Assembly: GCA_030447925.1 (NCBI GenBank)
Contig: JAUJNX010000001.1
Coordinates: forward strand, 736,767 to 800,766
Direction: 5' to 3'
Origin: Egibacteraceae bacterium
GTDB taxonomy: Bacteria; Actinomycetota; Nitriliruptoria; Euzebyales; Egibacteraceae
Length of the DNA stretch: 64,000 nt
The notes beneath the pieces are model-generated. The model did no database searches. It was not told the DNA's origin and was given only the letters and a program-made list of their open reading frames with translations. Each line of letters opens with the position of its first letter. Position 1 is the stretch's first letter. The position numbers and the translations under genes are program-made. Below are positions 1-8,433 of the stretch, piece after piece.

Positions 1-6
1 GGGCGG

Positions 7-1353
7 TCACGCCGGGTCCTCCGCCCCCGGGTCCGGTAGCAGGGTGCGGGCGGTGACCACCAGCCACGGCACGGCGAGCAGCAGGCTGCCGAGGACGTCG
101 GTGGGGTGGTGGACGCCGCGGTAGACGCGCGCGGCCGCCACGAGGATCACGGCCACGACCGCGGCCGCCACGATCAGCTGCCGCCAGGGCGCTCGTAGGC
201 GCGGTCGGGCGAGCAGGGCCAGCGCGCCGTACCAGGCGATGGCGGCGCTGACGTGCCCGGAGGGGAAGCTGGCGGTGGGCGGCAGCGGGGAGTCCAGGTG
301 CGGCACCGCCGGCCGCGGCCGTCCCACCACCTCGCCGGCCGCGAGGAACAGCGTGACCTCCCCCACCATCGTGGCGGCCAGGAACAGCAGCGGCCGCCAC
401 CGGCGGGTGAGGGCCAGGACCAGCGGTGCGACCACCACCGCGGACCCGACCACGAACGGTGTGCCGCCCAGCATCGCGGCGGCGGAGCTGAGGCGGTTGA
501 GGGCCGGCGTGCGCTCCTCGACCACCTCGGCGACGAGCTGCTCCTCCAGCGCGTCGACCGGGCCGCCCGCCAGCACCTCGGTGACCAGCAGCCCGGCGCC
601 GACCACCACCCCGAGGACGAGCACCCAGGCGGCGAGCAGGCGGGCGACCGCCTGCCGGCCCCGGCCGGGCTCGCGGGACCCGGCGCCGGGCGCCGGCGCC
701 AGGGCCTGCGCTGCTCCCGGCACCAGCCCCTCCCGCAGCGGCTGGCCCAGCCGGCCGGTGCGCGCCTGGAACGCCGCAGCGGTCACGCCCAGCCAGGCCG
801 TCCCCAGCAGCCAGCCGCCCAGGACGTCCGAGACGTAGTGCACCCCCAAGGCCACACGGGTCGCGCCGACCGCGACGACGACCGCTGCCGCTCCCGCCAC
901 GACCGCCCTGCGCGCCTTGCGGGGCACCGCGGGAAGGAACAGCAGCACGAGCGTCGCGTAGGTGACGAACGATCCCAGCGCATGCCCGCTGGGGAAGCTG
1001 TTGCCCGGCGCTGTCGCCAGCGGCAGCGGGACCACCGGTCGGGGCCTCCCCACCAGCTCTTTGAGGGCGGGGTCGAGGACCAGGACGCCGAGTCCCGTGA
1101 CGATCACGAACAGCGCGAGGCGGGGACGGCGCCGGACCAGCACGTCGCCGGCCGCGCCGGCGAGGAGCAGCCACGACGTGGGCGCCCCGCCGAGCGCGGT
1201 CACGACGGCCAGCGCGTCGGTGAGCAACGGGCGGCCGGCCAGCACCTCGTTGGCCTCGAGGGCGACGGCGCGGTCGACGGCGAGCAGCGGGGACCACCCC
1301 GCGGCGACCAGCGCGAGGAGCGCACCGAACGCGACCGCCGCGATGACGGCCAT
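7..1353 (-). CDS. Tandem-PAP2 membrane phosphatase
   Basis: A 448-aa integral membrane protein with two type-2 phosphatidic acid phosphatase (PAP2) domains. Copy 1 has KELVGRPRP, FPSGHA and ATRVALGVHYVSD, which are the three PAP2 motifs with the catalytic His pair. Copy 2 has GRPRP, FPSGHV and ARVYRGVHHPTD, but the Lys that opens motif 1 is Gly. Family knowledge predicts dephosphorylation of a lipid phosphate or diphosphate (phosphatidate, undecaprenyl-PP) at the outer membrane face; the substrate is not readable. The start chosen (MAVIAAV) directly precedes the first hydrophobic segment; the frame is open upstream (to about 1557), but that part is Arg/Gly-rich and looks non-coding. The paralogue lies upstream on the same strand. 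Confidence 0.85.
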   Translation of the reverse strand: MAVIAAVAFGALLALVAAGWSPLLAVDRAVALEANEVLAGRPLLTDALAVVTALGGAPTSWLLLAGAAGDVLVRRRPRLALFVIVTGLGVLVLDPALKELVGRPRPVVPLPLATAPGNSFPSGHALGSFVTYATLVLLFLPAVPRKARRAVVAGAAAVVVAVGATRVALGVHYVSDVLGGWLLGTAWLGVTAAAFQARTGRLGQPLREGLVPGAAQALAPAPGAGSREPGRGRQAVARLLAAWVLVLGVVVGAGLLVTEVLAGGPVDALEEQLVAEVVEERTPALNRLSSAAAMLGGTPFVVGSAVVVAPLVLALTRRWRPLLFLAATMVGEVTLFLAAGEVVGRPRPAVPHLDSPLPPTASFPSGHVSAAIAWYGALALLARPRLRAPWRQLIVAAAVVAVILVAAARVYRGVHHPTDVLGSLLLAVPWLVVTARTLLPDPGAEDPA

Positions 1354-1677
1354 CCGCCCGGCCCCGCCATTCTCCCGCCTTCCGCACACCATCCGCACGC
1401 TCCCGCTGGTCGACCCCCCCGGGCCCCACCGTCTCTCGCCGTGCCTTGCTCCTCCTATCCGGCCGCGCCTGCCTGCTCCTACCGGAGGGTGGGTAGCACG
1501 GCGGTCGATCACGTGGAGCGGGGGCCGAGGTGCGGTGGCCGAGGTGCGGTGCGGCACCCGCGCGGCCGGGCAGCCCGCGGGGTGCCACCCGTGGCCGGGC
1601 TGGCCCAGCGGCGGCCGCGCAGCGCGAGCTCGACGAGCGGTGCCGCCCCTGGGGGCGGATCGTCAGGCGGCGCGTGG
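1354..1677. other. Intergenic gap between the two PAP2 genes
   Basis: This 324-bp gap has no convincing frame of its own. It may hold the promoter of the downstream minus-strand PAP2 gene. I see no clear terminator hairpin with a T-run and no repeat. Confidence 0.4.
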
Positions 1678-3660
1678 TCAGAGCGTACGGTCCGCCTCCC
1701 GCGCGAGTGGTCCCGCGCCGTGCCCGCTGCGGGCCCAGACCACCAGCAGGAACCCGGCCGCGACCGAACCGAGGCCGCCCAGGGCGATGTCCCCCACCGT
1801 GTCGGTGTAGCCGACCAGGATCGAGGTACCGGGGAGCAGGCGGACCGCCACCCATTCGTACATCTCCCACAGCCCGGCGACGGCGAAGCCGGTGGTGACG
1901 GTGATGATGACGATCGGGGCCCTGTGCCGGCGGAACACCCCCTCGTCCAGCCGCGGGAGCAGGTCCAGCCGGGCGAGGGCGAGGACCAGGAGCGCGGCGG
2001 TGGCCCCAGGTAGCACCAGGTGGATGGCGTCGTCCACCCACCATGCCGCCTGGTACCACCGGGCCACGTGGGCCCAGACGGCGACCAGGATCGCCGCGCC
2101 GAAGGCGGCGTCGAAGGGGCGCGGCACCTGCAGCCTCCGGGGGACCAGCAGCAGCAGGAAGGCGCCCAGGAAGCGCAGCCCGCCCTCCACCTGCCCCTGC
2201 ACCAGTACGGCGACGCCGCTCACCAGGACGGCGAGCCGCAGCCCGTCGGCGACGGCCCCGGACGCCCGCCGCCGCCCGCTCGTGCTCGGTATGCCCTGCA
2301 CGGTCCGGTACCTCCTGCCGGCCTCGCCGGCTCCGTGTCCCGCCTGCAGATCTCCACGGTCGCCGCCGGCCAGGAGGGCGCGCCGGGTGACGGCGAGCCA
2401 GACGGTGCCGAGCAGGACGCCGGCCAGGACGTCGCTGGGGTAGTGCACTCCCAGGTAGACCCGGGAGACGGCGGTAGCCGCCGCGACCAGGACCGCCAGC
2501 GCGGCCGCCGGCAGTCGCCAGCCCGGGGCGCGCCGGCCGATCAGCACGGCCAGCGCGCCGTACCAGCAGATCGCCACCGCCACGTGGCCGGATGGGAAGC
2601 TGGAGGTCGCGGGCAGCGCCTCGAGGTGCGCGACGGCCGGGCGTGGCCGGCCCACCAGCAGGCTGGTGGAGACGGCCAACGAGGTCTCGCCCAGCAGGGC
2701 GACGGCCAGGAAGCGCAGCGCCCGGCGGTCCTGCCGCCCCAGGGTTACGGCGGCCGCCAGGAGGGCCGAGCCCAGGATCGCCGGGGTGCCCGACAGGGTG
2801 TCGGCGAAGGACAGGACTGCCGTGGCGGCGGATGAGCGCTCGGCGACCAGCCGGCGCACCACCTCGCGGTCGGTCGCCACCAGCGCGGTATCGGCGAGCA
2901 CCGTGATCACCAGCAGCCCGACCGCGGTGAGGACCGCCAGCAGCAGCACCCAGCCCGTCGCGAGCCGGGGCAGCGCCGCCCGCAGCGCAGGTCCCCTCAC
3001 CTCCTCCGGGGGACGGGTCCCGTCCTCGGCGGCGGGGAACCGCCCGCCGCCGAGGCGGAACGCGACGACGGCGACCGCCACCCACAGCAGGGCCAGCAGC
3101 CACCCGGCCGCGACCCCGGCCACCGTGCCCGCGCCCAGGACGACCTGGGTGACGCCGACGACCACGACCAGCGCGGCCGCGGCCGCCCCCACGGCCAGCC
3201 GCGCGCGCCCGGGGGTCACGGGCCGGAACGTCAGCAGCAGCGCCCCCGCCGTGGCCAGCGACCGCAGCGCGTGGCCGTCAGGGCCGGACAGCGGCAGGAC
3301 GGCGGCCTGCACCGGCTCCAGCCCAGGGGCGGCGTGGGCCACCGGGCCGGCGGCCGGCGCCAGGATCGCGGCGCCCAGCCCGGTCGCCACGACGAACAGC
3401 GCAGGCCCCACCTGGCCGCGCAGGACCAGGAACATCGTCGCCGCGGCGACGGCCGCCCAGGTGCTCACGGCGGTGCCCACGCCGCTGACCGTCCGCAGCG
3501 CGTCCAGCAGCAGCGGCGAGGTGGCGACGTACGCCGGCAGCGACCCGCCCGTCCCCGGGGCCGCCGCCGCCAGCAACGAGGAACGCGCGAGCAGCACCAG
3601 GGCCGCCAGGAAGCACAGCGCCCCCAGCGCCGCCTGGACCCGGTCCCGCCGACTCGCCAT
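1678..3660 (-). CDS. PAP2-PAP2-DUF2238-like fusion membrane protein
   Basis: A 660-aa polytopic membrane protein. The N-terminal PAP2-like domain is degenerate: the PSGH motif is GPDGH and the last motif (TQVVLGAGTVAG) has lost its His. The second domain is intact in motifs 2 and 3 (FPSGHVAV; SRVYLGVHYPSD) and has GRPRP in motif 1. After a linker, the last ~190 residues form a third membrane module with WVDDAIHL and WEMYEWVAVR, resembling DUF2238/YjdF-type proteins. Start MASRRDR was chosen because the upstream 31 codons are Gly/Ala-rich and lack structure. It is paralogous to the next gene in the two PAP2 domains. I infer that only domain 2 is catalytic. Confidence 0.8.
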   Translation of the reverse strand: MASRRDRVQAALGALCFLAALVLLARSSLLAAAAPGTGGSLPAYVATSPLLLDALRTVSGVGTAVSTWAAVAAATMFLVLRGQVGPALFVVATGLGAAILAPAAGPVAHAAPGLEPVQAAVLPLSGPDGHALRSLATAGALLLTFRPVTPGRARLAVGAAAAALVVVVGVTQVVLGAGTVAGVAAGWLLALLWVAVAVVAFRLGGGRFPAAEDGTRPPEEVRGPALRAALPRLATGWVLLLAVLTAVGLLVITVLADTALVATDREVVRRLVAERSSAATAVLSFADTLSGTPAILGSALLAAAVTLGRQDRRALRFLAVALLGETSLAVSTSLLVGRPRPAVAHLEALPATSSFPSGHVAVAICWYGALAVLIGRRAPGWRLPAAALAVLVAAATAVSRVYLGVHYPSDVLAGVLLGTVWLAVTRRALLAGGDRGDLQAGHGAGEAGRRYRTVQGIPSTSGRRRASGAVADGLRLAVLVSGVAVLVQGQVEGGLRFLGAFLLLLVPRRLQVPRPFDAAFGAAILVAVWAHVARWYQAAWWVDDAIHLVLPGATAALLVLALARLDLLPRLDEGVFRRHRAPIVIITVTTGFAVAGLWEMYEWVAVRLLPGTSILVGYTDTVGDIALGGLGSVAAGFLLVVWARSGHGAGPLAREADRTL

Positions 3661-3757
3661 CCGCGTCTGCCCTCCTCCGCCTCCGGCGCCGCTGGTCGTC
3701 AGCGGTGCTGCCGCGTGGCCGTCCTGGGGTCCTGGCACGGCGCGGCCACCCACGCGC

Positions 3758-4849
3758 TCAGCCCTGCGCCCCGGAGGGGACCAGCTGGTCGGGCCGGTCG
3801 CTCAGGCGGGTGTCGACCGTGCGTTCCTCGCCGTCGGAGATCACGGTCAGCTCAACGGTTGCGTCCGGCCCGGCGCGGCGCAGGGCGCCCTGCAGGTCGG
3901 GGACGGTGTCGACGGGTTCGCCGTCGACCTCTATGAGCACGTCGCCGCGGATGATGCCGGCGTCGGCGGCGGGGGAGCGGTCGGCCACGCCGCGGACCAG
4001 GACGCCGCGGTCGGCGGCGAGCCCGAACTGCTCGACGATCTGCGCCGTGAGCGCGACCGGCTGCACACCCAGGTAGGCATCGCGCGCCTCGCCGGTCTCC
4101 AGCAGCTGCTCGACGACGTCGAGCACCGTGGGCGACGGGATCGCGAACCCGATCGCCACCGCGCCGGTCTGCCCGGGCGGCAGGTAGGCGACGTTGATGC
4201 CCACGACCTCCCCCTCGGGGCCGACCAGCGCCCCGCCCGAGTTGCCCGGCGAGATCGGGGCGTCGGTCTGGATCAGGTCCACCAGCGGGTTGGGATTCGT
4301 CTGCGACGACGGGATCGAGCGCTGGAGCCCGGACACGATCCCCGCGGTCACGGTGTTCTCGAACCCCAGCGGGCTGCCGATCGCCACGGCCTGCATGCCG
4401 ACGGAGGGGAGCGTGGAGGCGAAGGCCGCAGCGGGCAGGTCCTCGCGGTCGACCCGCAGCACCGCGAGGTCGAACTCGGGGGCGGCCGCCACGACCTCGG
4501 CCGGCTCCCTGCTGGCGTCAGCGAACTGCACCTCCAGTTCCCGGGCGCCGTCGATGACATGGAAGTTGGTTATGACCAGTCCGTCCTCGTCGTAGACCAC
4601 GCCGCTGCCCTGCCCGTCGGGGCGCAGGACCGTGACGACCGAGGGCTCGACCTCGCGCACGATGCCGGTCACCCCGGCGTCCGCGGGCCCGGGATCCGGC
4701 GCCACAGCAGCCGCGGGGTCCGAGCCGTCCGCCGACTGGCCGGTCGTCGCGCGCGACCCGCTCGCGGTGCAGCCGGCCAGCAGCAGCGCCGCCAGCACGA
4801 TCCCTGACCTGTTCCAGGTTGCGGTCCTCGTCGTCCTGCCGGGGCGCAT
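3758..4849 (-). CDS. HtrA/DegP-type serine protease lipoprotein
   Basis: A 363-aa trypsin-like protease with a C-terminal PDZ domain. A lipoprotein signal (hydrophobic stretch ending LLLAGC, Cys27) anchors it outside the membrane. Catalytic triad: His97 (NFHVID), Asp127 (FDLAVLR) and Ser204 (GNSGGA). The PDZ domain covers roughly residues 265-350 (SPAADAGIIRGDVLIEVDG). Start ATG has AGGAG seven bases upstream; the frame is open further up but without a better site. Family role: degradation of misfolded envelope proteins. It lies on the same strand as the PAP2 genes, with a 97-bp gap to the next one, so they may be co-transcribed. Confidence 0.9.
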   Translation of the reverse strand: MRPGRTTRTATWNRSGIVLAALLLAGCTASGSRATTGQSADGSDPAAAVAPDPGPADAGVTGIVREVEPSVVTVLRPDGQGSGVVYDEDGLVITNFHVIDGARELEVQFADASREPAEVVAAAPEFDLAVLRVDREDLPAAAFASTLPSVGMQAVAIGSPLGFENTVTAGIVSGLQRSIPSSQTNPNPLVDLIQTDAPISPGNSGGALVGPEGEVVGINVAYLPPGQTGAVAIGFAIPSPTVLDVVEQLLETGEARDAYLGVQPVALTAQIVEQFGLAADRGVLVRGVADRSPAADAGIIRGDVLIEVDGEPVDTVPDLQGALRRAGPDATVELTVISDGEERTVDTRLSDRPDQLVPSGAQG

Positions 4850-4927
4850 GCCCGCTCCTGTCGGTGGGGTGTCGATCCCCGGGAACCTCGCCATCGCGAG
4901 GCGCGGGTCGTCCCCCGCCTGGGGCAC

Positions 4928-5219
4928 CGGCAGGTACCCGATCCTGGGTGCGCGAGTACCGCGCCTCCACCCTGCACGCCCACCCGGTGGCCGCTTCGGC
5001 GATGGCCGTGTACAGCACGGCGCACCGTTCGGTCGCGAAGGGTCCGCGTCCGCCGCCGAGCGGCGATCGCCACGACGGAGTCGGTCATGCGCAGCACCGC
5101 GTCGATGGCCGCGGAGGCGGCGTCCTCGCCGTCCGCGGCGGCGTAGGCGGCGGCGAGCGCAGGGCGCGGCCGGCGAGGGCGAGGTCGTGCAGCGCGGCGA
5201 GGATCACCGTGGGGAGCAT
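4928..5219 (-). pseudogene. Decayed small helical protein coupled to the methyltransferase
   Basis: An ATG overlaps the TGA of the upstream methyltransferase (TGATG). The reading starts MLPTVILAALHDLALAG and then needs a shift near 5150 to continue as AAADGEDAASAAIDAVLRM, and a shift back near 5055 to read ERCAVLYTAIAEAATGW. The Ala-rich amphipathic composition is coherent across the three pieces, suggesting one ~90-aa gene with two compensating frameshifts. Its end is unclear and may run into the htrA start. I do not recognise the family. It may equally be sequencing error. Confidence 0.35.
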
Positions 5220-5947
5220 CACGGCGCGACCACGAGGCGGTAGCCGACGTCCAACGCGTCGAGCGTGAGCAACCGCGAATAGCGACGGTCCCACTCGCCG
5301 GCTTCGAGATCCTCTTCGAGCTTCCTCAGTCCCTCCACGTCCCTGATCGCCCAGAAGGAGGAACTGCCGGAGCGGATGCGCGGGTCCAGATAGGCCGCGG
5401 GCCGCCGCCAATAGGCGTAGAGGAACCCGTCGGTGCAATCGTGCGGTATCAAGACCGGCGAGATCTCCGCGGCGCCCAACCATCGCTCGTAGGCCGACAT
5501 GCTCGGCATCTGCGCGTCATCCAGCGCCAGGAGCTCCGGGAAGTAGTCGGGCAGCCATGCTCCCCGGTGTGCCGGGTCGAAGGTCAGGATGACGATGCGC
5601 CCCCGGGTCACGCGCCGCAGCTCCTGGAGGCCCTTCTCCTGGTCGCGCCAGTGGTGCACCGTCAGAATCGCCATCGACGCGTCGAAGCTGTCGTCGTCGA
5701 AGGGCAGCTCTTCGGCCCATCCCTGAGTCGCCGGCGCCGCCCGCGCATCGCGCTGTCGGAGCATCGCCAGCGACGGCTCGAGGGCGACCACCCGTCGATC
5801 GGCCGGCTCGTAGGAACCGGTGCCGGCACCGACGTTGAGGACCGTCCGAGCACCCCCGAGTGCCCGGTCGACGGCTGCCGCGATCCGCGGATCGGGTCTG
5901 CGGAGCTCGGAGTAGGTGATCCCGATGCGGTCGTACCTGGCGTTCAT
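5219..5947 (-). CDS. Class I SAM-dependent methyltransferase
   Basis: A 242-aa Methyltransf_11-type enzyme. Motif I is VLNVGAGTGSYE (Gly-rich loop, residues 37-48), followed by an acidic end of strand 2 (VVALEPS) and a motif near LPFDDDSFDASMAI typical of the family. The substrate is unknown. The ATG overlaps the stop of a 42-codon upstream ORF (TGATG), and its own stop overlaps the next, broken ORF the same way, so this looks like a small translationally coupled operon. Confidence 0.8.
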   Translation of the reverse strand: MNARYDRIGITYSELRRPDPRIAAAVDRALGGARTVLNVGAGTGSYEPADRRVVALEPSLAMLRQRDARAAPATQGWAEELPFDDDSFDASMAILTVHHWRDQEKGLQELRRVTRGRIVILTFDPAHRGAWLPDYFPELLALDDAQMPSMSAYERWLGAAEISPVLIPHDCTDGFLYAYWRRPAAYLDPRIRSGSSSFWAIRDVEGLRKLEEDLEAGEWDRRYSRLLTLDALDVGYRLVVAP

Positions 5948-6075
5948 CAGCGTGCCGTCCCACCGCGCGACGCCGTGCCGAACAGCAGCCGCCCCAGCCT
6001 CCCGGCGGCGAAGGGTGCGCCGTCCGGACGGGGCTCGTCCCGCAGCGAGCGCAGGTGCGCGTGCACGCCGGTCAT
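5947..6075 (-). CDS. Short upstream ORF coupled to the methyltransferase
   Basis: A possible 42-aa ORF (MTGVHAHLRSLRDEPRPDG...) whose TGA overlaps the methyltransferase ATG. It has no recognisable domain. It may be a small protein, a leader, or the tail of a longer decayed gene. Support is only the coupling and reasonable amino acid composition. Confidence 0.3.
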   Translation of the reverse strand: MTGVHAHLRSLRDEPRPDGAPFAAGRLGRLLFGTASRGGTAR

Positions 6076-6600
6076 CGTACGGGCGCCGAGCGGCGGCGCT
6101 CGGCCGCGGCCCGGCCGCGGGAACTTTCTGCCCGTTACTGATCCCCTGCGGGAAGTGGAAGGTCGTGTGGTACGGGCCGCCCCGCGCTGCGCACCTCCAG
6201 CACGGACTTCGGCGGTAGCGTGACGAGCCGTCAGTGCGGCGATCGGCCACGGTGCCGTTGAAGGACAAGGAGGCGGGGTGCAGGCGGGGACGTCGGACGG
6301 AGGCGTCTGCAGCTGCATCGTCTGGTCGACGCGCAGGTCGGCGTGAGCGAGTTGTGGGGCGGGTCGCGCGGCCGGGAGCGTCCCGATGACCAACCCGAGG
6401 ATCGGCTGCGTGCCGATGACGAGCGTGCCGCTGCGACGTTGCGCCGGCTGCTCGACGACGACGATGACGGGGACCCGGGGCTCTCGGAGATCGGCGCGTC
6501 GGAGAGCGGGGAGCAGGAACAGCCCTCCGGCTCCGAGCACGTGGATCGTCCAAGAACCGAGGACGTCGACGTTCGCGACGCTCCCAGCCCCATCGCTTAG
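6076..6600. other. Gap without a convincing gene
   Basis: About 525 bp. On the plus strand the frame from 6343 gives a hydrophilic 85-aa ORF with an Asp-rich run (LLDDDDDGDP) that stops at a TAG at 6598. The same frame continues after that TAG into the toxin-like remnant that follows, so the stop could be a nonsense mutation in a longer gene. A minus-strand frame is also open here, but neither resembles a known family. Confidence 0.3.
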
Positions 6601-6990
6601 CAGATCACCGACCACGCGTACGGCAAGCACGTGGAGCGCGGTGGTGAGTACCCCTGGATCGGAGCGGGAGCAGTTCGCCCAGCTCGTCGATCACATCCTC
6701 GATGATCCGACCGACCACAAGCCATTGCCGGCGGACCGGACGGCCTACTGGCACGAGGACACGATCTGTCGGTCCGGAACCTGCTCGAGGAGTTCGTGGA
6801 CCAGGCGCCTGCCGGGCTCGCTGCCCGCATGCGCGCCGTGCTCCAGCCCCTCGATGACCGCTACACGGCCGCCACCGAGGTCGACGAGGCCGGACGGCTC
6901 GCCTCGCTGTTCCGGAACTCCCACTCGTGGTGGTGGAAGCGCGTACCCGTAGCCGGCGACATCACCGAGGAGCTCGAAGGCGCCGGTTGA
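6601..6990 (+). pseudogene. Possible toxin C-terminus and immunity-like remnant
   Basis: Three frames must be joined. Frame 1 reads ITDHAYGKHVERGGEYP, then frame 2 EQFAQLVDHILDDPTDHKP...RTAYWHEDT. From memory, this layout resembles the C-terminal part of secreted toxin-like proteins that end in an R-x-AYW-x-x-x-T region. After a further shift frame 1 reads VRNLLEEFVDQAPAG...SHSWWWKRVPVAGDITEEL and ends at TGA 6988-6990. That last part has the look of a small immunity protein (Trp-rich, acidic end), without a start codon. I infer a truncated toxin fused by deletion to its immunity gene. The family assignment is tentative. Confidence 0.35.
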
Positions 6991-7049
6991 GGGGTAGGGC
7001 GGGACCGGGGCGGTCGCGTGGGGGCGATGGCCCCGCCCCCCGTGGTGGT

Positions 7050-7526
7050 TCAGGCGGCGAGCAGCTCGTCGAGGCGCTCGTAGCCGTCGCGGATGCCGAC
7101 CTCCATGCCGCTGGCGACCATCGCGTCGCGGGCCTCGAACGAGTCGACCAGGGACGTCACCGTCAGCCGGGTGCGGCCGCCGAGGTCCTCGAGGACCAGG
7201 CGCTCCAGCGCGACGCCCTCGGGGGCGCCCTCGAAGGTGAAGGTCTGCACGATCAGCTCCGCGGGGCGCACCTCGTGAAAGCTGCCGTGGAAGCCGTACT
7301 CCTCGCCGCCGCTGCGGTGCAGGTAGCGGTAGGACCCGCCGGTGCGGCAGTCGTAGTGGTCGATGCTCATCTCCAGGCCCCGCGGTCCCAGCCACCGGAC
7401 GATCAGGTCGGGGTCGGTGTGGGCCCGGAAGACCTTGGCGGGCGGGGCGTCGAACTCGCGGATGATCCGGACGAGGGGGACGTGGGGGTCGGCGACGATC
7501 TCGGTCTCGTGCGTGGTGGCGTTCAT
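7050..7526 (-). CDS. SRPBCC/AHSA1-like protein
   Basis: A 158-aa START/SRPBCC-fold protein of the activator-of-Hsp90-ATPase-1-like family (IIREFDAPPAKVFRAHTDPDLIVRWLGP; later GFHGSFHEVRP). In bacteria such proteins often sit behind an ArsR regulator and bind small hydrophobic ligands; a specific ligand is unknown. The ATG overlaps the ArsR stop by 4 bp (ATGA), and AGGAG lies 7 bp upstream, so the two are one transcript. Confidence 0.85.
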   Translation of the reverse strand: MNATTHETEIVADPHVPLVRIIREFDAPPAKVFRAHTDPDLIVRWLGPRGLEMSIDHYDCRTGGSYRYLHRSGGEEYGFHGSFHEVRPAELIVQTFTFEGAPEGVALERLVLEDLGGRTRLTVTSLVDSFEARDAMVASGMEVGIRDGYERLDELLAA

Positions 7527-7888
7527 GCGGGGGCTCCTGTCTGTGCTGGCGGGGTGGGGTCGACGTCGTCCGGCATCGCCCGGAGGACGTCGTCGAGGCG
7601 GCGGTAGCGCTCCTCGGCCTGGCGCCGGTAGCGCTCGATCCACCTGGTCATGAGATCGAAGACTTCTGCTTCCAGGTGCACCGGGCGGCGCTGGGCCTCC
7701 CGGCTGCGGCTGACGAGGCCGGCGTCCTCCAGCACCCGGAGGTGCTTGGAGATGGCCTGGACGGTCACGTCGTAGGGCTCGGCGAGCTCGTTGACCGTGG
7801 CGTCCGCGACCGCCAGCCGCGCGACGATGTCGCGCCGGGTGGGATCGGCCAGCGCCGAGAACACCCGGGAGAGCGCGTCTGCTGCCAC
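7523..7888 (-). CDS. ArsR-family repressor
   Basis: A 121-aa winged-helix regulator. Residues ~8-85 give the ArsR fold: FSALADPTRRDIVARLA, then the recognition helix in VQAISKHLRVLEDAGLV. No metal-binding Cys motif is present, as in the SRPBCC-linked subfamily (YvdT/SdpR-like). GTG start with AGGAGG 5-10 bp upstream. Two perfect palindromes directly upstream are the likely autoregulatory operators and also face the divergent VOC gene. Confidence 0.9.
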   Translation of the reverse strand: MAADALSRVFSALADPTRRDIVARLAVADATVNELAEPYDVTVQAISKHLRVLEDAGLVSRSREAQRRPVHLEAEVFDLMTRWIERYRRQAEERYRRLDDVLRAMPDDVDPTPPAQTGAPA

Positions 7889-7897
7889 CGGCTTCCT

Positions 7898-7925
7898 CCT
7901 TGTTCAACCTTGCGGTTGAACAAGG
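7898..7925. promoter_or_regulatory. Palindromic operator 1 (probable ArsR site)
   Basis: A perfect inverted repeat with 12-bp arms: CCTTGTTCAACC at 7898-7909 and GGTTGAACAAGG at 7914-7925, separated by TTGC. It lies directly upstream of the ArsR start, where a repressor would block its own transcription. Confidence 0.75.
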
Positions 7926-7947
7926 TAGAACGGCCCGGCGCCTGTAG

Positions 7948-7963
7948 TCAACCATGTGGTTGA
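7948..7963. promoter_or_regulatory. Palindromic operator 2 (probable ArsR site)
   Basis: TCAACC at 7948-7953 and GGTTGA at 7958-7963 flank ATGT. The core half-site is the same as in operator 1, with centres 44 bp apart, so both probably bind the same ArsR dimer. It is nearer the VOC start, suggesting shared control of the divergent gene. Confidence 0.7.
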
Positions 7964-8010
7964 ATACGGTTGAGCGCGGCACGGGCCGCGAGCGGAGGAG
8001 GAGTTCGGCC

Positions 8011-8433
8011 GTGGACTACAAGCTCGAGCTGGTGCTCGTTCCCGTCACCGACGTGGACCGGGCCAGGGACTTCTACGTGGAGCGCGCGGGGTTCGCCCTC
8101 GACGTCGACCATCGCGCGAGCGAGGAGTTCCGCGTCGTGCAGCTGACCCCTCCCGGGTCGGCGTGCTCCATAGCTGTCGGGAGGGGGATCACCGACGCGC
8201 CCCCCGGGTCGTCCCGCGGGCTGCACCTGGTCGTCGACGACATCGAGGCCGCCCGCGAGGCGCTGGTCCGGCGCGGCGCCGAGGTCGGCCCGATCCGCCA
8301 CATGGGGCCGGGCGGGTGGGCGCCGGGCCCGGACCCCGAGCACCGCCGCTACGGGTCGTTCGCCGACTTCGCCGACCCCGACGGCAACGGCTGGGTCCTC
8401 CAGGAGGTCCGCCGGGCACCGGCGACCTCGTAA
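8011..8433 (+). CDS. VOC-family (glyoxalase/bleomycin-resistance fold) protein
   Basis: A 140-aa vicinal-oxygen-chelate protein: LELVLVPVTDVDRARDFYVE at the N-terminus, GLHLVVDDIEAAREAL in the second module and SFADFADPDGNGWVLQE at the C-terminus, the usual layout with a metal-ligand Glu near the end. The GTG start follows GGAGGAG by ~10 bp; an upstream in-frame start at 7954 falls inside operator 2 and is less likely. Divergent from the ArsR/SRPBCC pair and probably co-regulated. Substrate unknown. Confidence 0.85.
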   Translation: MDYKLELVLVPVTDVDRARDFYVERAGFALDVDHRASEEFRVVQLTPPGSACSIAVGRGITDAPPGSSRGLHLVVDDIEAAREALVRRGAEVGPIRHMGPGGWAPGPDPEHRRYGSFADFADPDGNGWVLQEVRRAPATS

